Origin: Aporhodopirellula rubra
GTDB taxonomy: Bacteria; Planctomycetota; Planctomycetia; Pirellulales; Pirellulaceae
Assembly: GCF_014192335.1 (NCBI RefSeq)
Contig: NZ_JACHXU010000004.1
Span: 62,001-126,000 of the forward strand
Direction of reading: 5' to 3'
DNA: 64,000 bases
Part shown: positions 1 to 9,474 of the stretch, one piece after another
How the letters are laid out: every line of letters starts with the position of its first letter
How positions within the stretch are numbered: position 1 is the first letter of the stretch
Made by a program: the position numbers and the translations under genes
Notes under the pieces: generated by a model
What the model saw: only the letters and a program-made list of their open reading frames with translations
The model's database searches: none
Told to the model about the DNA's origin: nothing

Positions 1-366
1 TCATGGATGACCGTCCGCGAACCACTTCAGCGTGTGTTCCAAAACCTGATCGACAACGCGGTCAAACATCATGACCGCGACTCGGGCACTGTGAAGATCA
101 CGTACACGGAGACGGAGAACGAACTGATCTTCAGCGTGACTGACGATGGACCTGGGATCGAAAGCAAGTACCACGCGAAGGTCTTTGAGATCTTCCAAAA
201 GCTGCATCAGGAAAACGGCGACGAGGGCTCCGGACTCGGTCTCACCATCGTGCAAAAGCTGGTGCAAACGACGGGTGGTCAAATCGAGATCCACAACGTC
301 TCCCCACGCGGCAGCGAATTCCGATTCACGTGGCCAAAAGTCATCAGTTTCGAAGACCTCAACTGA
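1..366 (+). CDS. Sensor histidine kinase, C-terminal ATPase domain (5' truncated by window edge)
   Basis: Only the last 121 codons are in the window; the reading frame is open to base 1, so the first ATG at base 7 is internal. The HATPase_c boxes are clear: N box NLIDNAVKHH, G1 box DDGPGI, an F-box region around FEIFQKLHQ, and G2 box GSGLGL. The spacing and the FQKLHQ-type F box resemble phytochrome/PAS-type histidine kinases. The domain binds ATP and phosphorylates a conserved His located upstream of the window, so the sensory input cannot be judged. No response regulator gene follows on this side. Confidence 0.9.
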   Translation, partial: SWMTVREPLQRVFQNLIDNAVKHHDRDSGTVKITYTETENELIFSVTDDGPGIESKYHAKVFEIFQKLHQENGDEGSGLGLTIVQKLVQTTGGQIEIHNVSPRGSEFRFTWPKVISFEDLN

Positions 367-584
367 TTTGATACCCTGACGTGGCTGACCGTCTAGATCG
401 ATCTCGATTTCGAAATCGCCCGATGGCTCGGATCACTGCGACTGCGCGGATGCACTGTGGCGATTTGCTCCCGGATTCGACATTCATCGCGGCCTTGGAC
501 AGCGAGAATGGCGTGGGAAAAACCCGCGTCCAGTTCCGCTACCCCTAAACGGCTCGACAGGTCACAATTGTCGTTTCATTCATT

Positions 585-2504
585 TTGACTCATCCGCTCC
601 CGAGGCCCATTCCTGCCGTGAACGCTTCCCCTCGCCCTGACGATTCCCCAAACGCTGCCGATCCAAAAAACGCCGCCGATTCGTCAGGCGGCGATGATTC
701 AAACCCTAATCCAGACAAAGCCCACCGGCACTTCATCCGACAAGCCATCGACTCGGATCTCGCTTCAGGACGATTCGACGCCGTTCGCACCCGTTTTCCA
801 CCTGAGCCGAACGGGTATCTGCACATCGGCCACGCCAAAAGTATCTGCCTCAACTTTGGTTTGGCAAAAGACCTCGGCGGGACGTGCAACCTTCGTTTCG
901 ACGACACGAATCCATCCAAGGAAGACACCGAGTACGTTGACTCGATCCAAGAAGACGTCCGCTGGCTCGGTTTTCAATGGGACAACCTGCACTTCGCGAG
1001 CGACTATTTCGAGCAACTCTATCAGTGGGCGGAGAAACTCGTGACCGACGGTCATGCGTACGTCTGCGATCTTACCGCCGAACAAACCCGCGAATACCGA
1101 GGCACGCTGACCGAAGCCGGGCGCGAGAGCCCCGGACGAAGCAACACACCGGAAGAAAACCTGGACCTGCTACGGCGGATGAAAGCGGGCGAGTTCCCCG
1201 ACGGCGCCAAGACTCTGCGTGCCAAGATCGACATGGCGAACCCGAACATCAATTTGCGTGATCCCGTGATGTACCGAATCGCGCACGTGCCTCACCATCG
1301 GACAGGCGATCAATGGTGCATCTATCCGATGTACGATTGGGCGCACGGACAAAGTGACTCGATCGAGAAGATCACCTTCTCGATCTGCACGCTCGAGTTC
1401 GAACACCACCGACCGCTCTACGATTGGTATTGCGACAAACTCGAAATCCACCACCCCCGCCAAATCGAATTCGCCCGGCTGAACATCACATATACCGTGA
1501 TGAGCAAACGCAAACTCTTGCAACTCGTTCAGGAGAAGCACGTTTCGGGTTGGGATGATCCACGAATGCCAACGATCGTCGGCCTGCGCCGCCGTGGCTA
1601 CACGCCCGAATCGATCCGTGCGTTCTGCGCCGACATCGGCGTTGCGAAATTCAACAGCACCATTGACGTTGTCCGATTGGAAAACGCCGTTCGCGAACAC
1701 CTTAACGACGTCGCACCGCGGCGAATGGCGGTCCTCGACCCCGTCAAACTGACCATCACGAACTGGGACGAACACGGATCGCCTGTCGAGATGATGTCGG
1801 CCGTGAACAACCCCGGCGATGAATCCGCCGGCAGTCGCGAGATCCCGTTTTCCGGATCGTTGTGGATCGAACGAGACGACTTCAAGGAAGAAGCACCTCG
1901 AAAATTTTTCCGCTTGAAAAAAGGTGGCGCAGTACGTTTGCGGGCCGGCTACATCGTTGACTGCCACGACGTCGTTAAAGACGCCGACGGGAATGTCATC
2001 GAGATCCTGTGTACGTACGACCCACAAACGAAGAGCGGCGAGGACACGTCGGGCCGCAAGGTCAAAGGCACGATCCACTGGGTGAGCTGCGAACATGCCG
2101 CCGAAGTTACGGTGCGAAACTACGACCGGTTGTTCTCGGTCGAGAATCCCGACAGCGTTGCGGAAGGCAAGACCTTCCTAGATCACCTCAACCCAGACTC
2201 GCTGTCGACGACAACCGCGTTCGTGGAACCGGCTCTGCGCGAAGCCAAAGTGGGTGACCGCGTTCAGTTCGAACGACTCGGCTACTACGTCGTCGACCAG
2301 GACAGCCGGGACGACGAAATGGTGTTCAACCGGATCGTAGGACTGCGTGACACCTGGGCCAAAATCGCTAGCAAAGACGGCGGCGGGCAAGCGAACGCAA
2401 ACAGCCCAGCGAACGCCAAAGGTAAAGGCAAAGGCCAAGCCAATTGCAAAGGTCAGGGAAACGGCAAAGGAAACAACAACGACAAAGGCAAGAAGCAATC
2501 GTAA
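585..2504 (+). CDS. glnS: Glutaminyl-tRNA synthetase
   Basis: Class I aminoacyl-tRNA synthetase that charges tRNA-Gln. The HIGH signature is in [15 protein letters not shown] (HIGH near residues 80-83) and the KMSKS-like loop is VMSKR (about 305-309). The catalytic core is followed by the two beta-barrel anticodon-binding domains typical of GlnRS. The FPPEPNG context and overall length (639 aa against about 555 in E. coli) fit GlnRS rather than bacterial GluRS. The extra length is a Pro/Asp-rich N-terminal 45 residues and a C-terminal tail of about 40 residues made of Lys, Gly, Asn and Gln. The frame opens with TTG at 585; an in-frame GTG at 618 is an alternative. No strong ribosome binding site marks either start. 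Confidence 0.95.
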   Translation: MTHPLPRPIPAVNASPRPDDSPNAADPKNAADSSGGDDSNPNPDKAHRHFIRQAIDSDLASGRFDAVRTRFPPEPNGYLHIGHAKSICLNFGLAKDLGGTCNLRFDDTNPSKEDTEYVDSIQEDVRWLGFQWDNLHFASDYFEQLYQWAEKLVTDGHAYVCDLTAEQTREYRGTLTEAGRESPGRSNTPEENLDLLRRMKAGEFPDGAKTLRAKIDMANPNINLRDPVMYRIAHVPHHRTGDQWCIYPMYDWAHGQSDSIEKITFSICTLEFEHHRPLYDWYCDKLEIHHPRQIEFARLNITYTVMSKRKLLQLVQEKHVSGWDDPRMPTIVGLRRRGYTPESIRAFCADIGVAKFNSTIDVVRLENAVREHLNDVAPRRMAVLDPVKLTITNWDEHGSPVEMMSAVNNPGDESAGSREIPFSGSLWIERDDFKEEAPRKFFRLKKGGAVRLRAGYIVDCHDVVKDADGNVIEILCTYDPQTKSGEDTSGRKVKGTIHWVSCEHAAEVTVRNYDRLFSVENPDSVAEGKTFLDHLNPDSLSTTTAFVEPALREAKVGDRVQFERLGYYVVDQDSRDDEMVFNRIVGLRDTWAKIASKDGGGQANANSPANAKGKGKGQANCKGQGNGKGNNNDKGKKQS

Positions 2505-2530
2505 GCGGCCTACGAACAACAAGCCGTGAT

Positions 2531-2547
2531 CGCGGGGCACTCCCGCG
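2531..2547 (+). terminator. Short GC hairpin downstream of glnS, possible terminator
   Basis: A 6-bp perfect stem (CGCGGG/CCCGCG) with a 5-base loop lies 26 bases after the glnS stop. It is followed by TGCGATTTTG, which is only a weak T tract, so the terminator call is tentative. Confidence 0.3.
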
Positions 2548-2797
2548 TGCGATTTTGCGTCCGATACCCCGTCATCGTTTTGCAATGCGTTCTTCCAACA
2601 CACTGGATCAACGCAATGCCCTTTCAACGCCGTTCACTGCCTGAGCGAACCTTCACCGCAAATCCGCGGCCATGCGACTACCGCGAGCATACTCGTTTGC
2701 CCGCAAAGCGACACCGCGTGCTAAACACCCGGCACGGCCCGCCGCGAGCACCACGGTGCCAAACCACTTTCAACGACCTCCATCACAATCGACACAC

Positions 2798-4267
2798 ATG
2801 CCTTCCTCCAAACCAAACATCTCGCTGCCGGTCGTTGCTGCTGCGGACTACCGACACGCCGTGCCCGGAGAGATGTGGGAACTGCGTCCCGTTTCGATCG
2901 CAGGTCCGATCGAGTATCGCTCCGCACCACGCGACGATTCCGCGGAAGCGATCACCCGCCTGGCTGAGATTTCTCTCCAGGCGCCAGTCGACTACCCATC
3001 GATTAGTGACGCGGTGCTCGCGGGAGATCATGTTGCGTTAGCGGTAGACCCGAACGTGCCACGTGTCGCCGAAGTACTCGAGGGCGTGATCCAGGTGGCC
3101 CGCGCGTGCGAGGCAGGACGTGTCAGCATTGTCCTTTGGCCCGAAGCGTCTGACGCGTGCTACGAATCGCTGGCAACGCGTTTCCACAACATTAAAGACA
3201 GCGACGAAGATACGGATACGACTTCGCCGGCCCCCGCAACGGGCGAGATGCCAATCTCAGTGAGTCGTCATGCCGCCCGAGACCGGCGAGAGCTGCGTTA
3301 CGTCGCTGCCGATGCTGACGCCGAAGCGATCTACCTGGCTCGCGATTTGGTGGATGCTGATTTCACGATTCCGATTGTGGCTGCCCGCGCCGTCGACGCG
3401 ATCGAACGTCTCGACAAAACCGGTGTCTTCCCAATGTTTGCCGACGCATCGACGATGCATCGATTCCAGAACACGTCGAGCCGCCAAACGTCAGAGGGCA
3501 CGGCGAACGAAATCGGATGGTTGCTCGGCGTGCAGTTGCTGATGATGGTTTCCGCCGACGCCGCAGGCAGCGTTGCCCGTATTTTAACGGGCACACCAGA
3601 CGCGATTCGTGACGAACTCGACACACTCCATTCCGAAAAAGGAAGTGATACCAACGAAAGCGAAACTCGCCCGCGTTCCGAACTCATCGTCGCGGCCCTC
3701 GATGGCGATGCCAACGTTCAAACATGGTCCAACGTGGCACGTGCCGTCATCGCCGCGAGTCGGCACATCGAGGGCGACGGAACGATCGTCGTTTGGTCAC
3801 GCGTCAACGAAACGCCGGGCCGGGACTGGACGAAGGAACTCACCAAGAGCAGCGAACAATCCGCGGATCCTGATGACGAACACGACACGCCCGACGAACT
3901 CGCCGCCGCGCTCGCCGATCAGTACCAGGATGACTTCAGTGACGAAGCCGACCAAACCGAAGATGGCGACCGCAATGATGAAGCCGAATCGTCTCTCGCC
4001 GAAACGGATGCCGCCTCGGCCGGAGAATACGCAAACTGGAGCATGGACCGAGTACTCGCGAAAAAACTCGCCGGATTGCTAGCGAGCTACCGAGTGCTCC
4101 TACACAGCGGACTGGCCGATGCCGACGTTGAGTCTCTCGGCATGGGCGTGATCGCCTCGGAGGAAGAACTTCGTCGCCTTAGCGCGGGCTTCCAAGGCGC
4201 CGGCGTGATCCGCGCGGCACAGTTTCACGACGGTTCGGTTTCTCGTTTCGATACTACAGTTGGTTAA
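2798..4267 (+). CDS. LarA/DUF2088-like N-terminal domain protein with acidic insert
   Basis: About 489 aa from the ATG at 2798; the frame is open further upstream (to 2672), but that extension is Arg/Pro-rich and unlike the rest. Two stretches resemble the N-terminal domain of nickel-pincer lactate racemase LarA (DUF2088): a segment beginning HVALAVDPNVPRVAEVL followed by a helix and strand (GRVSIVLWPEASD), and DADFTIPIVAARAVDAIERL. The Ni-pincer lysine and the C-terminal LarA domain were not recognised, so racemase activity should not be assumed. Residues around 345-405 form a very acidic, probably disordered stretch rich in Asp and Glu. The gene ends 5 bases before the Nudix gene, which suggests co-translation. 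Function unknown. Confidence 0.6.
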   Translation: MPSSKPNISLPVVAAADYRHAVPGEMWELRPVSIAGPIEYRSAPRDDSAEAITRLAEISLQAPVDYPSISDAVLAGDHVALAVDPNVPRVAEVLEGVIQVARACEAGRVSIVLWPEASDACYESLATRFHNIKDSDEDTDTTSPAPATGEMPISVSRHAARDRRELRYVAADADAEAIYLARDLVDADFTIPIVAARAVDAIERLDKTGVFPMFADASTMHRFQNTSSRQTSEGTANEIGWLLGVQLLMMVSADAAGSVARILTGTPDAIRDELDTLHSEKGSDTNESETRPRSELIVAALDGDANVQTWSNVARAVIAASRHIEGDGTIVVWSRVNETPGRDWTKELTKSSEQSADPDDEHDTPDELAAALADQYQDDFSDEADQTEDGDRNDEAESSLAETDAASAGEYANWSMDRVLAKKLAGLLASYRVLLHSGLADADVESLGMGVIASEEELRRLSAGFQGAGVIRAAQFHDGSVSRFDTTVG

Positions 4268-4272
4268 ATTGC

Positions 4273-4812
4273 GTGGCATCTCCTATCTCCCAACCGCTCG
4301 AAGACGCGTTCCACTATTGCCCACGATGCGGTACCGCGAACACCAACACCGGCTCGATCCCGTTCCACTGCGCCGAGTGCGATTTTGCGTTCTACTTCGG
4401 TCCGGTTGCTGCCGTCGGCGGACTCGTACTAGATGAGCAGGATCGACTGCTGGTCGTCCGCCGAGCACGCGACCCCGGCAAGAACCAATGGGGGCTGCCG
4501 GGCGGTTTTGTTGATCGCGACGAAACGGTCGAGGAAGCACTCGCGAGGGAAGTCCTCGAAGAGACTCAGCTCAAAGTTTGCGAGTGCGAACTACTGATGA
4601 CGGGTCCCAACCAATACACCCACCACGGGGTGACCGCTCAGGTAATTGATCTGTTCTACATGTGCCGAGTCGAATCATCGAACAACGTTCAACTCGCTCC
4701 GAGCGAATTGTGCGAATACCAATGGTGCATCCCCGGCCCCGAAATCCTCAACGACATGGCGTTCGAGTCCAACCGAATCGCGATCGAACGATGGCTCTCC
4801 GAACGGTCATAG
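4273..4812 (+). CDS. Nudix hydrolase with N-terminal zinc ribbon
   Basis: 179 aa from a GTG start just 5 bases after the preceding stop. The N-terminus carries a two-Cys-pair zinc ribbon (CPRCG then CAEC, about residues 16-38), as in NudC/NADH pyrophosphatase-like Nudix proteins. The Nudix box is complete: GGFVDRDETVEEALAREVLE followed by ET, giving the GX5EX7REUXEE metal-binding pattern. The family hydrolyses nucleoside diphosphate-linked compounds using Mg2+; the substrate cannot be read from sequence. The NudC substrate motif SQPWPFPxS was not seen, so this is probably a Zn-ribbon Nudix paralogue and not NudC itself. Likely co-transcribed with the DUF2088-like gene. Confidence 0.85.
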   Translation: MASPISQPLEDAFHYCPRCGTANTNTGSIPFHCAECDFAFYFGPVAAVGGLVLDEQDRLLVVRRARDPGKNQWGLPGGFVDRDETVEEALAREVLEETQLKVCECELLMTGPNQYTHHGVTAQVIDLFYMCRVESSNNVQLAPSELCEYQWCIPGPEILNDMAFESNRIAIERWLSERS

Positions 4813-5012
4813 CTGGCGATCAACACCAAAATCGCCATTCCAGAAAATTCGACGTGTTTACGGCGTCCCCATAAAACAACCTGCGGCGATCCAGCATGCC
4901 GCGTTCCGTTTCGCATCGTCGTGCGTCGGGTTATGATTGAAAAACGGAACGAGATTTCGCATCTCGCCGCTCTTCTCCCAACTTTAATCGCGAAACGTCA
5001 CTGAGCCTTCTC

Positions 5013-5486
5013 GTGAGATCACCGTCATCGAACCGATCGAATTCGCGACGCGGGCAAGACCGCATTTCGATGACACCAATGATCGACATCGTCTTTTTGT
5101 TGATCATCTTCTTTCTCGTCTCGAGCCATCTTTCTCGCCAAGAAAATCGGCACCCCGTAACCCTCGCGAGCGCAGGGACTGGCAGGCTGCCGGATTCAGA
5201 GGCGGGCCCACTGACTCTTACCCTCGACGCGAACTCAAAAATATACTTCGGCGGGGAAGTAATCTCGATGACCGAACTTCCCGACCGCATTCGGGACTGG
5301 GTAAACGGGCGCGATGAATCAACCGCGAACCGGCCCACCCAGGTTCGTCTGCGAATCGACCAATCTGTCCCCTACGGAAAGATCGAACCTGTTCTAAAGG
5401 AAATCGCGAGCCTTCAGATTCGAGACGTTTCGATCGTCGTCAATCCAAACTCAGGCAACTCGACCGCCGGTGGGACAGCGCCATGA
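5013..5486 (+). CDS. ExbD/TolR-type biopolymer transport protein (first of pair)
   Basis: 157 aa from GTG at 5013. It has the ExbD/TolR layout: a short Arg/Ser-rich cytoplasmic N-terminus, one membrane helix after the MTPMIDIVFLLIIFFLVSS motif with the conserved membrane Asp (MIDIVF), and a periplasmic domain (TLDANSKIYFGGEVI). ExbD works with ExbB and TonB to couple the proton gradient to outer-membrane transport. The second ExbD gene overlaps its 3' end by 4 bases (ATGA). No ExbB/TolQ or TonB gene lies within 5 kb on either side. The Nudix gene ends 200 bases upstream. Confidence 0.88.
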   Translation: MRSPSSNRSNSRRGQDRISMTPMIDIVFLLIIFFLVSSHLSRQENRHPVTLASAGTGRLPDSEAGPLTLTLDANSKIYFGGEVISMTELPDRIRDWVNGRDESTANRPTQVRLRIDQSVPYGKIEPVLKEIASLQIRDVSIVVNPNSGNSTAGGTAP

Positions 5487-5959
5487 AGGCCCCCGCGAGA
5501 AACGAATCCGGCAACGACGATCTCGCGATGACCTCGATGATCGACGTCGTGTTCTTATTGCTCGTGTTCTTCGTTTGGACGAGCAGTTTCGACAAACCGG
5601 AAACCGAACTCGCGAGCAGAATCGCGATGCCCGCCAAAGCTGCCGAAGCGATCGATGCATCTGGAATCGAATCGGATTCCCCCCGAACCGAATCCCTACT
5701 CACCGAAGACCGACGCGATGAAGTCATCATTCGCATTATTGCGAATGACCGCGGACTCAGCTATCAGATCGGTGCGATTACGATCACCGATCTCGCCACC
5801 GCTCGTGAGAAACTCGCCGCGATGGCGGCCATCAACAAAAGCGCGATCGTCATCATCGATCCGGACGATTCCGTCACCGCCGCCGATTGCATTGACGTCT
5901 TCGACGCGGCACGGCAACAAGGCTTCGCGAACGTGTTGTTCGCGATTGAATCAGCGTAA
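5483..5959 (+). CDS. ExbD/TolR-type biopolymer transport protein (second of pair)
   Basis: 158 aa, starting on the ATG of an ATGA overlap with the first ExbD gene, so translation is almost certainly coupled. The signature MTSMIDVVFLLLVFFVWTS has the functional membrane Asp, preceded by a short hydrophilic N-terminus. The rest is a periplasmic domain ending in a typical beta-alpha-beta segment (DVFDAARQQGFANVLF). Planctomycetes often carry tandem ExbD genes, usually next to an ExbB/TolQ/MotA-type gene; here the partner is missing locally. The next gene is on the opposite strand, so the operon ends here. Confidence 0.88.
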   Translation: MKAPARNESGNDDLAMTSMIDVVFLLLVFFVWTSSFDKPETELASRIAMPAKAAEAIDASGIESDSPRTESLLTEDRRDEVIIRIIANDRGLSYQIGAITITDLATAREKLAAMAAINKSAIVIIDPDDSVTAADCIDVFDAARQQGFANVLFAIESA

Positions 5960-5983
5960 CGAACTCGCCGCCATCGAACCGGG

Positions 5984-7468
5984 CTACATTCCCGATTCGG
6001 CGAACACGACCTTGAACATCAGATACGCCATCGCGAGCGTCAGGACCAGATTCAACGATTGACCGCAGACGTACAACAACAGCGGCTTGCCACCACTCAG
6101 ATTGTCTTTGATCGCGGCATAATTCGTTTCCAACCCGATGCTCACGAACGCGAGACAGAACAACCAACCTCGCAATCCTTTCGTGACACCGATCGAAGCC
6201 GACGTCCACAACGCACCGTCGCTGAGCAAACCGGCAATCAAAGAGAACGCGACCGACGCGGCAATGAAGCCCAAAATGAACTTGGGAAATCGCAACCAAA
6301 TCTCTGACCAACCGACACTGGTCTTTGCCGCGGGATCTCGATCCATGTACGTCGTCCAAAACACCGCGATCCCAAACGCAACGACGCCGATCAAAATGTT
6401 CTGAATCATCTTGATTGTCGCGGCGACCTCGAGTGCGCGATCCCCGAGGAATTCACCCGCCGCAGCAACCGCGCCGGTCGAGTCAATCGTGCCGCCCATC
6501 CATGCCCCACCGAGCACCTCGTCCATTCCCGTAAACCGGATCACCATTGGCATCACGACCATCATGATGACGGTGAACGAGAGCGACATTCCGATCGCGA
6601 GAGACAACTCTTCTTTCTTGGCCCGACACGCGGCCGCCGACGCGATCGCCGCCGAGACACCGCACACGGACATGTCGGCCGAGATTACCATGTTGAGCGT
6701 CGGCGATTTGATCTTAAGCACTTTTTGGCCGAACCAAAACGTCGTGATCAAAACGATGGGCGTCACCACCCACGCGACAAACACCCCCGGCAACCCGAGC
6801 GCGAGCAGGCGACTCATCAAAATCTCACTCCCGAGCAGCACCAACCCGGTCTTGATGTAGAACTCGGTTCTCGCGGCCCCCCGAATCCACTGAGGAACGC
6901 CAACGGTGTTGCTGATAACGAGCCCGACGAGCAGAGCCCACAGAGCGTATTCAAGGTTGTAGGCACTCACGACGGCTTGGCCAGCCATCACATAGGCGAG
7001 TAATCCCAGCAAGAAGACAGCGGGGAATCCGATCAAAAACTCGTGGCCGCGCCCGCCGGTCAACATCAGGGTGAGCGTGAAAAGCCCACCAATAATCAAC
7101 GCCGCGCCGACCACGCCGCTCAAACGCGACAACTCCGGCGCGAAGACAGGCTGCGAGTCGTCCGATTTCCCTTCTTTGCGAAACGCATCCATCGGATTGG
7201 AGTACCACCGCTTTGGCTTGCCAACCCACGGCGCGAGAACGCTCTCCGCCTCCGTTGCGGGCTCCACCGCAGCGACCGTGGCCGCATCCAATGCCTGAGC
7301 ATCCAATGCCTGAGACTCTGATACAGGAGTGACGAACCGAACGCAGGCCAACGAGACCACCAGGATCGTCCACCCGATCACAATGGCGAGCAGGTCCTCG
7401 GTCCAAAAAGAAACCCGCTCCGGAGAAGCGGGTTCGACAACCATTGATTCGTCGGCGGATTCACTCAT
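5984..7468 (-). CDS. YeiH-family (UPF0324) putative sulfate exporter-like membrane protein
   Basis: About 494 aa from ATG at 7468; a TTG three codons upstream also opens the frame. Around ten hydrophobic helices with family-like segments such as GVPQWIRGA, KTGLVLLGSEILMSRLL, NMVISADMSVCGVSAAIASA and GGTIDSTGAVAAAG match the YeiH/UPF0324 group, often labelled putative sulfate exporters. Compared with typical members of about 350 aa it has a long N-terminal part: one early membrane helix, then about 60 soluble residues (including VGKPKRWYSNPMDAF), before the main membrane core. Substrate is unproven for most of the family. It stands alone, convergent with the ExbD pair and downstream of rplS on the same strand. 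Confidence 0.85.
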   Translation of the reverse strand: MSESADESMVVEPASPERVSFWTEDLLAIVIGWTILVVSLACVRFVTPVSESQALDAQALDAATVAAVEPATEAESVLAPWVGKPKRWYSNPMDAFRKEGKSDDSQPVFAPELSRLSGVVGAALIIGGLFTLTLMLTGGRGHEFLIGFPAVFLLGLLAYVMAGQAVVSAYNLEYALWALLVGLVISNTVGVPQWIRGAARTEFYIKTGLVLLGSEILMSRLLALGLPGVFVAWVVTPIVLITTFWFGQKVLKIKSPTLNMVISADMSVCGVSAAIASAAACRAKKEELSLAIGMSLSFTVIMMVVMPMVIRFTGMDEVLGGAWMGGTIDSTGAVAAAGEFLGDRALEVAATIKMIQNILIGVVAFGIAVFWTTYMDRDPAAKTSVGWSEIWLRFPKFILGFIAASVAFSLIAGLLSDGALWTSASIGVTKGLRGWLFCLAFVSIGLETNYAAIKDNLSGGKPLLLYVCGQSLNLVLTLAMAYLMFKVVFAESGM

Positions 7469-7605
7469 GGTGTTCAACGTGGTGCGTCGTGCACAGATTA
7501 AAGGAGGGAAGGCGAAAGGATCGGTTGATCAATTCGCCGGTCCTCGATGTTGTGCGTCACAATTCGAACCAGGGCCACGCCTCACGTGCCCTCGTCACGA
7601 ATCGA

Positions 7606-7959
7606 CTAGACGCGGCGACGTTCTTTCAGGCGAACTGCCTTACCAACTCGGTCACGCAAGAAGTACAACTTAGCGCGACGGGTAACGCCACTGCGTTTGA
7701 CTTCGATCTTGTCGATGCGTGGGCTGTGCACTGGGAACTTACGTTCCACACCTTCGCCTGCAACGATGCGGCGAACCATGAACATTTCTTGGGATCCCTT
7801 GCCCGAACGACCGATCACAACGCCACTGAACACTTGGATGCGTTCTTTGGCGCCTTCGAGGATCTTGGTGTGCACATCGACGGTGTCACCGATGTCGAAT
7901 TTGGGGGTTTCTTCTTTTTGGTTGGCCTTATTGACCATGTCCATGATGGCATTGCTCAT
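7606..7959 (-). CDS. rplS: 50S ribosomal protein L19
   Basis: 117 aa, the normal length for L19, which sits at the 30S-50S interface. Family sequence is plain: [49 protein letters not shown] and the basic C-terminus [20 protein letters not shown]. The ATG has a purine-rich GAGAGAG element 4 bases upstream. It is the last gene of the ffh-rpsP-trmD-rplS block and follows trmD by 115 bases. Confidence 0.97.
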   Translation of the reverse strand: MSNAIMDMVNKANQKEETPKFDIGDTVDVHTKILEGAKERIQVFSGVVIGRSGKGSQEMFMVRRIVAGEGVERKFPVHSPRIDKIEVKRSGVTRRAKLYFLRDRVGKAVRLKERRRV

Positions 7960-8074
7960 GACGCTCTCTCGTATCGTTTCGGGGTGGATGGATGTTTGTT
8001 AGGTTCGTTCAGCGTGTCGCTGGTTACCGCCCGAGCCTTCGCTCAAAGCAGCGTCCGAGAGCATTCGCTCCCGG

Positions 8075-8785
8075 TTATTTCGGCTCATCGAGCAGGTCGC
8101 TGCGACGGGCCTTCGTTCGAATCTGTGTTTGCTCGGCACGCCACGCGGCGATGGCCGCGTGATCTCCACTGAGCAATACCTCGGGAACGAAGTGACCTTC
8201 GAATTCACGAGGACGTGTGTACTGCGGAAATTCTAACAACCGATTTCCACGGCTGAACGAATCATCCTGATGGCTATTTTCATCACCGAGAACTCCGGGA
8301 ATCAACCGAACCACGGCGTCGATGATGGTCATTGCAGCGACCTCGCCTCCGTTGAGGACAAAGTCACCTACGCTAATTTCTTCCGGCTCCAAAATGTCAT
8401 GGACCCGTTGATCAAAACCTTCGTAACGGCCGCAGAGCAACATGATCCGTTCGCTCGTCGCAATGTCTTCTGCGAGTCGTTGGTCGAAACGTTTGCCTTG
8501 CGGGGTGAGCAGGATCTTTCGCACCGGGGGCTGATCCCCTTCGCTCAAAATTTCTGACTCGACTTCGCGAACACAACTCACCGTTGGTTCGACTTGAATC
8601 AACATTCCCGGGCCACCGCCGAATGGACGATCATCGACTTTGCGATGCGGCACATTCTCGGCCCAATTCCTCAAATCATGACGTTGGATATCAACCAGTC
8701 CGCGAACGATCGCCTTGTGCAATAAACTTTGCGTCAGGTAACCGTCGAAAATCGCGGGAAACAGGGTTACAACGTCAATCCTCAC
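8075..8785 (-). CDS. trmD: tRNA (guanine37-N1)-methyltransferase TrmD
   Basis: 236 aa, GTG start. TrmD is a SPOUT-class methyltransferase that makes m1G37 in tRNAs with G36, preventing +1 frameshifts. Signatures include MRIDVVTLFP at the N-terminus, HRKVDDRPFGGGPGML, the AdoMet-binding trefoil-knot region LCGRYEGFDQR and ISVGDFVLNGGE, and the C-terminal DDSF...LEFPQYTRP segment. Length matches the family. It lies 57 bases after rpsP. The usual rimM gene between rpsP and trmD is absent here. Confidence 0.97.
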   Translation of the reverse strand: MRIDVVTLFPAIFDGYLTQSLLHKAIVRGLVDIQRHDLRNWAENVPHRKVDDRPFGGGPGMLIQVEPTVSCVREVESEILSEGDQPPVRKILLTPQGKRFDQRLAEDIATSERIMLLCGRYEGFDQRVHDILEPEEISVGDFVLNGGEVAAMTIIDAVVRLIPGVLGDENSHQDDSFSRGNRLLEFPQYTRPREFEGHFVPEVLLSGDHAAIAAWRAEQTQIRTKARRSDLLDEPK

Positions 8786-8842
8786 GGGGCATGGGCTCGG
8801 CGAGTGGTGGGGCCAAAGTCTTCACGACTCCGGCGACGGATA

Positions 8843-9280
8843 TCATTCGGAAGCGGTTTCTTCGGTAGCCGCTTCAGCAGCAGGTTCTTCCGCGGGAGCT
8901 TCTTCAGCAGGTGCGGCTTCGGCTTTAGGCTCTTCGGCCTTCGGCTGAGGCGACGCGGTCACGGGAGCCGGCGTGTAGTCTTTGCGACGACCGAGACGCT
9001 CGAGAGCCTCACGTTGGGCGTCGAGATGAGTACCGGTTGTGCCGTACTTTTTGATCAGTGTGGCGCACTTTTCCGATGGCTGAGCACCGACGCTCAACCA
9101 GTAATCGATGCGATCGCCTTTGAGTTGTGCGCGTGCATCGGTTTCGGGACACATCGGATCGTAGACACCGAGTTCTTCGATCACGCGTCCGTCACGCGGT
9201 TTACGTTGGTCCATTGCACATACACGAAAGAAAGGACGGTGGGTGCGTCCCATTTTCTTCATGCGGATTTTGACTGCCAT
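8843..9280 (-). CDS. rpsP: 30S ribosomal protein S16 with long acidic C-terminal tail
   Basis: 145 aa from the ATG at 9280, chosen because it gives the family N-terminus MAVKIRMKKMGRTHRPFFR and has GGAG 11 bases upstream; the longer open frame to 9343 is not S16-like. S16 assembles early into the 30S body. The core (residues 1 to about 85) is normal, including GRVIEELGVYDP and DYWLSVGAQPS. The remaining about 60 residues are an Ala/Glu/Pro-rich tail (KAEEPKAEAAPAEEAPAEEP and on), much longer than in E. coli S16 (82 aa). Such tails probably are disordered. First gene after ffh in the block. Confidence 0.95.
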   Translation of the reverse strand: MAVKIRMKKMGRTHRPFFRVCAMDQRKPRDGRVIEELGVYDPMCPETDARAQLKGDRIDYWLSVGAQPSEKCATLIKKYGTTGTHLDAQREALERLGRRKDYTPAPVTASPQPKAEEPKAEAAPAEEAPAEEPAAEAATEETASE

Positions 9281-9474
9281 CTCGGTGGGGTCTCCAAAAA
9301 AAATTAGCGTAGATTGGTTCGGTTGGTTGATTAAAAACGTCATCGTGAGAGTGGGGTCGGCGTCGGATCCTGGGACGCCTGTCCCTCGCTCAGGAGTGTG
9401 ACTCGTCCAGCGGGCTCAAGAGCCGCGTCGATGAGGCGAACCCATCGTTTGAGTCATAAGAGAGGTGATCATAC

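Noticed and set aside
1170-2096. 308-aa open frame opposite glnS
   Set aside because: Antisense to a clear gene, with His/Arg/Val-rich composition caused by the codon bias of the + strand; no motif.
7444-8172. 242-aa open frame opposite rplS and trmD
   Set aside because: Antisense shadow of ribosomal protein and trmD genes; no motif.
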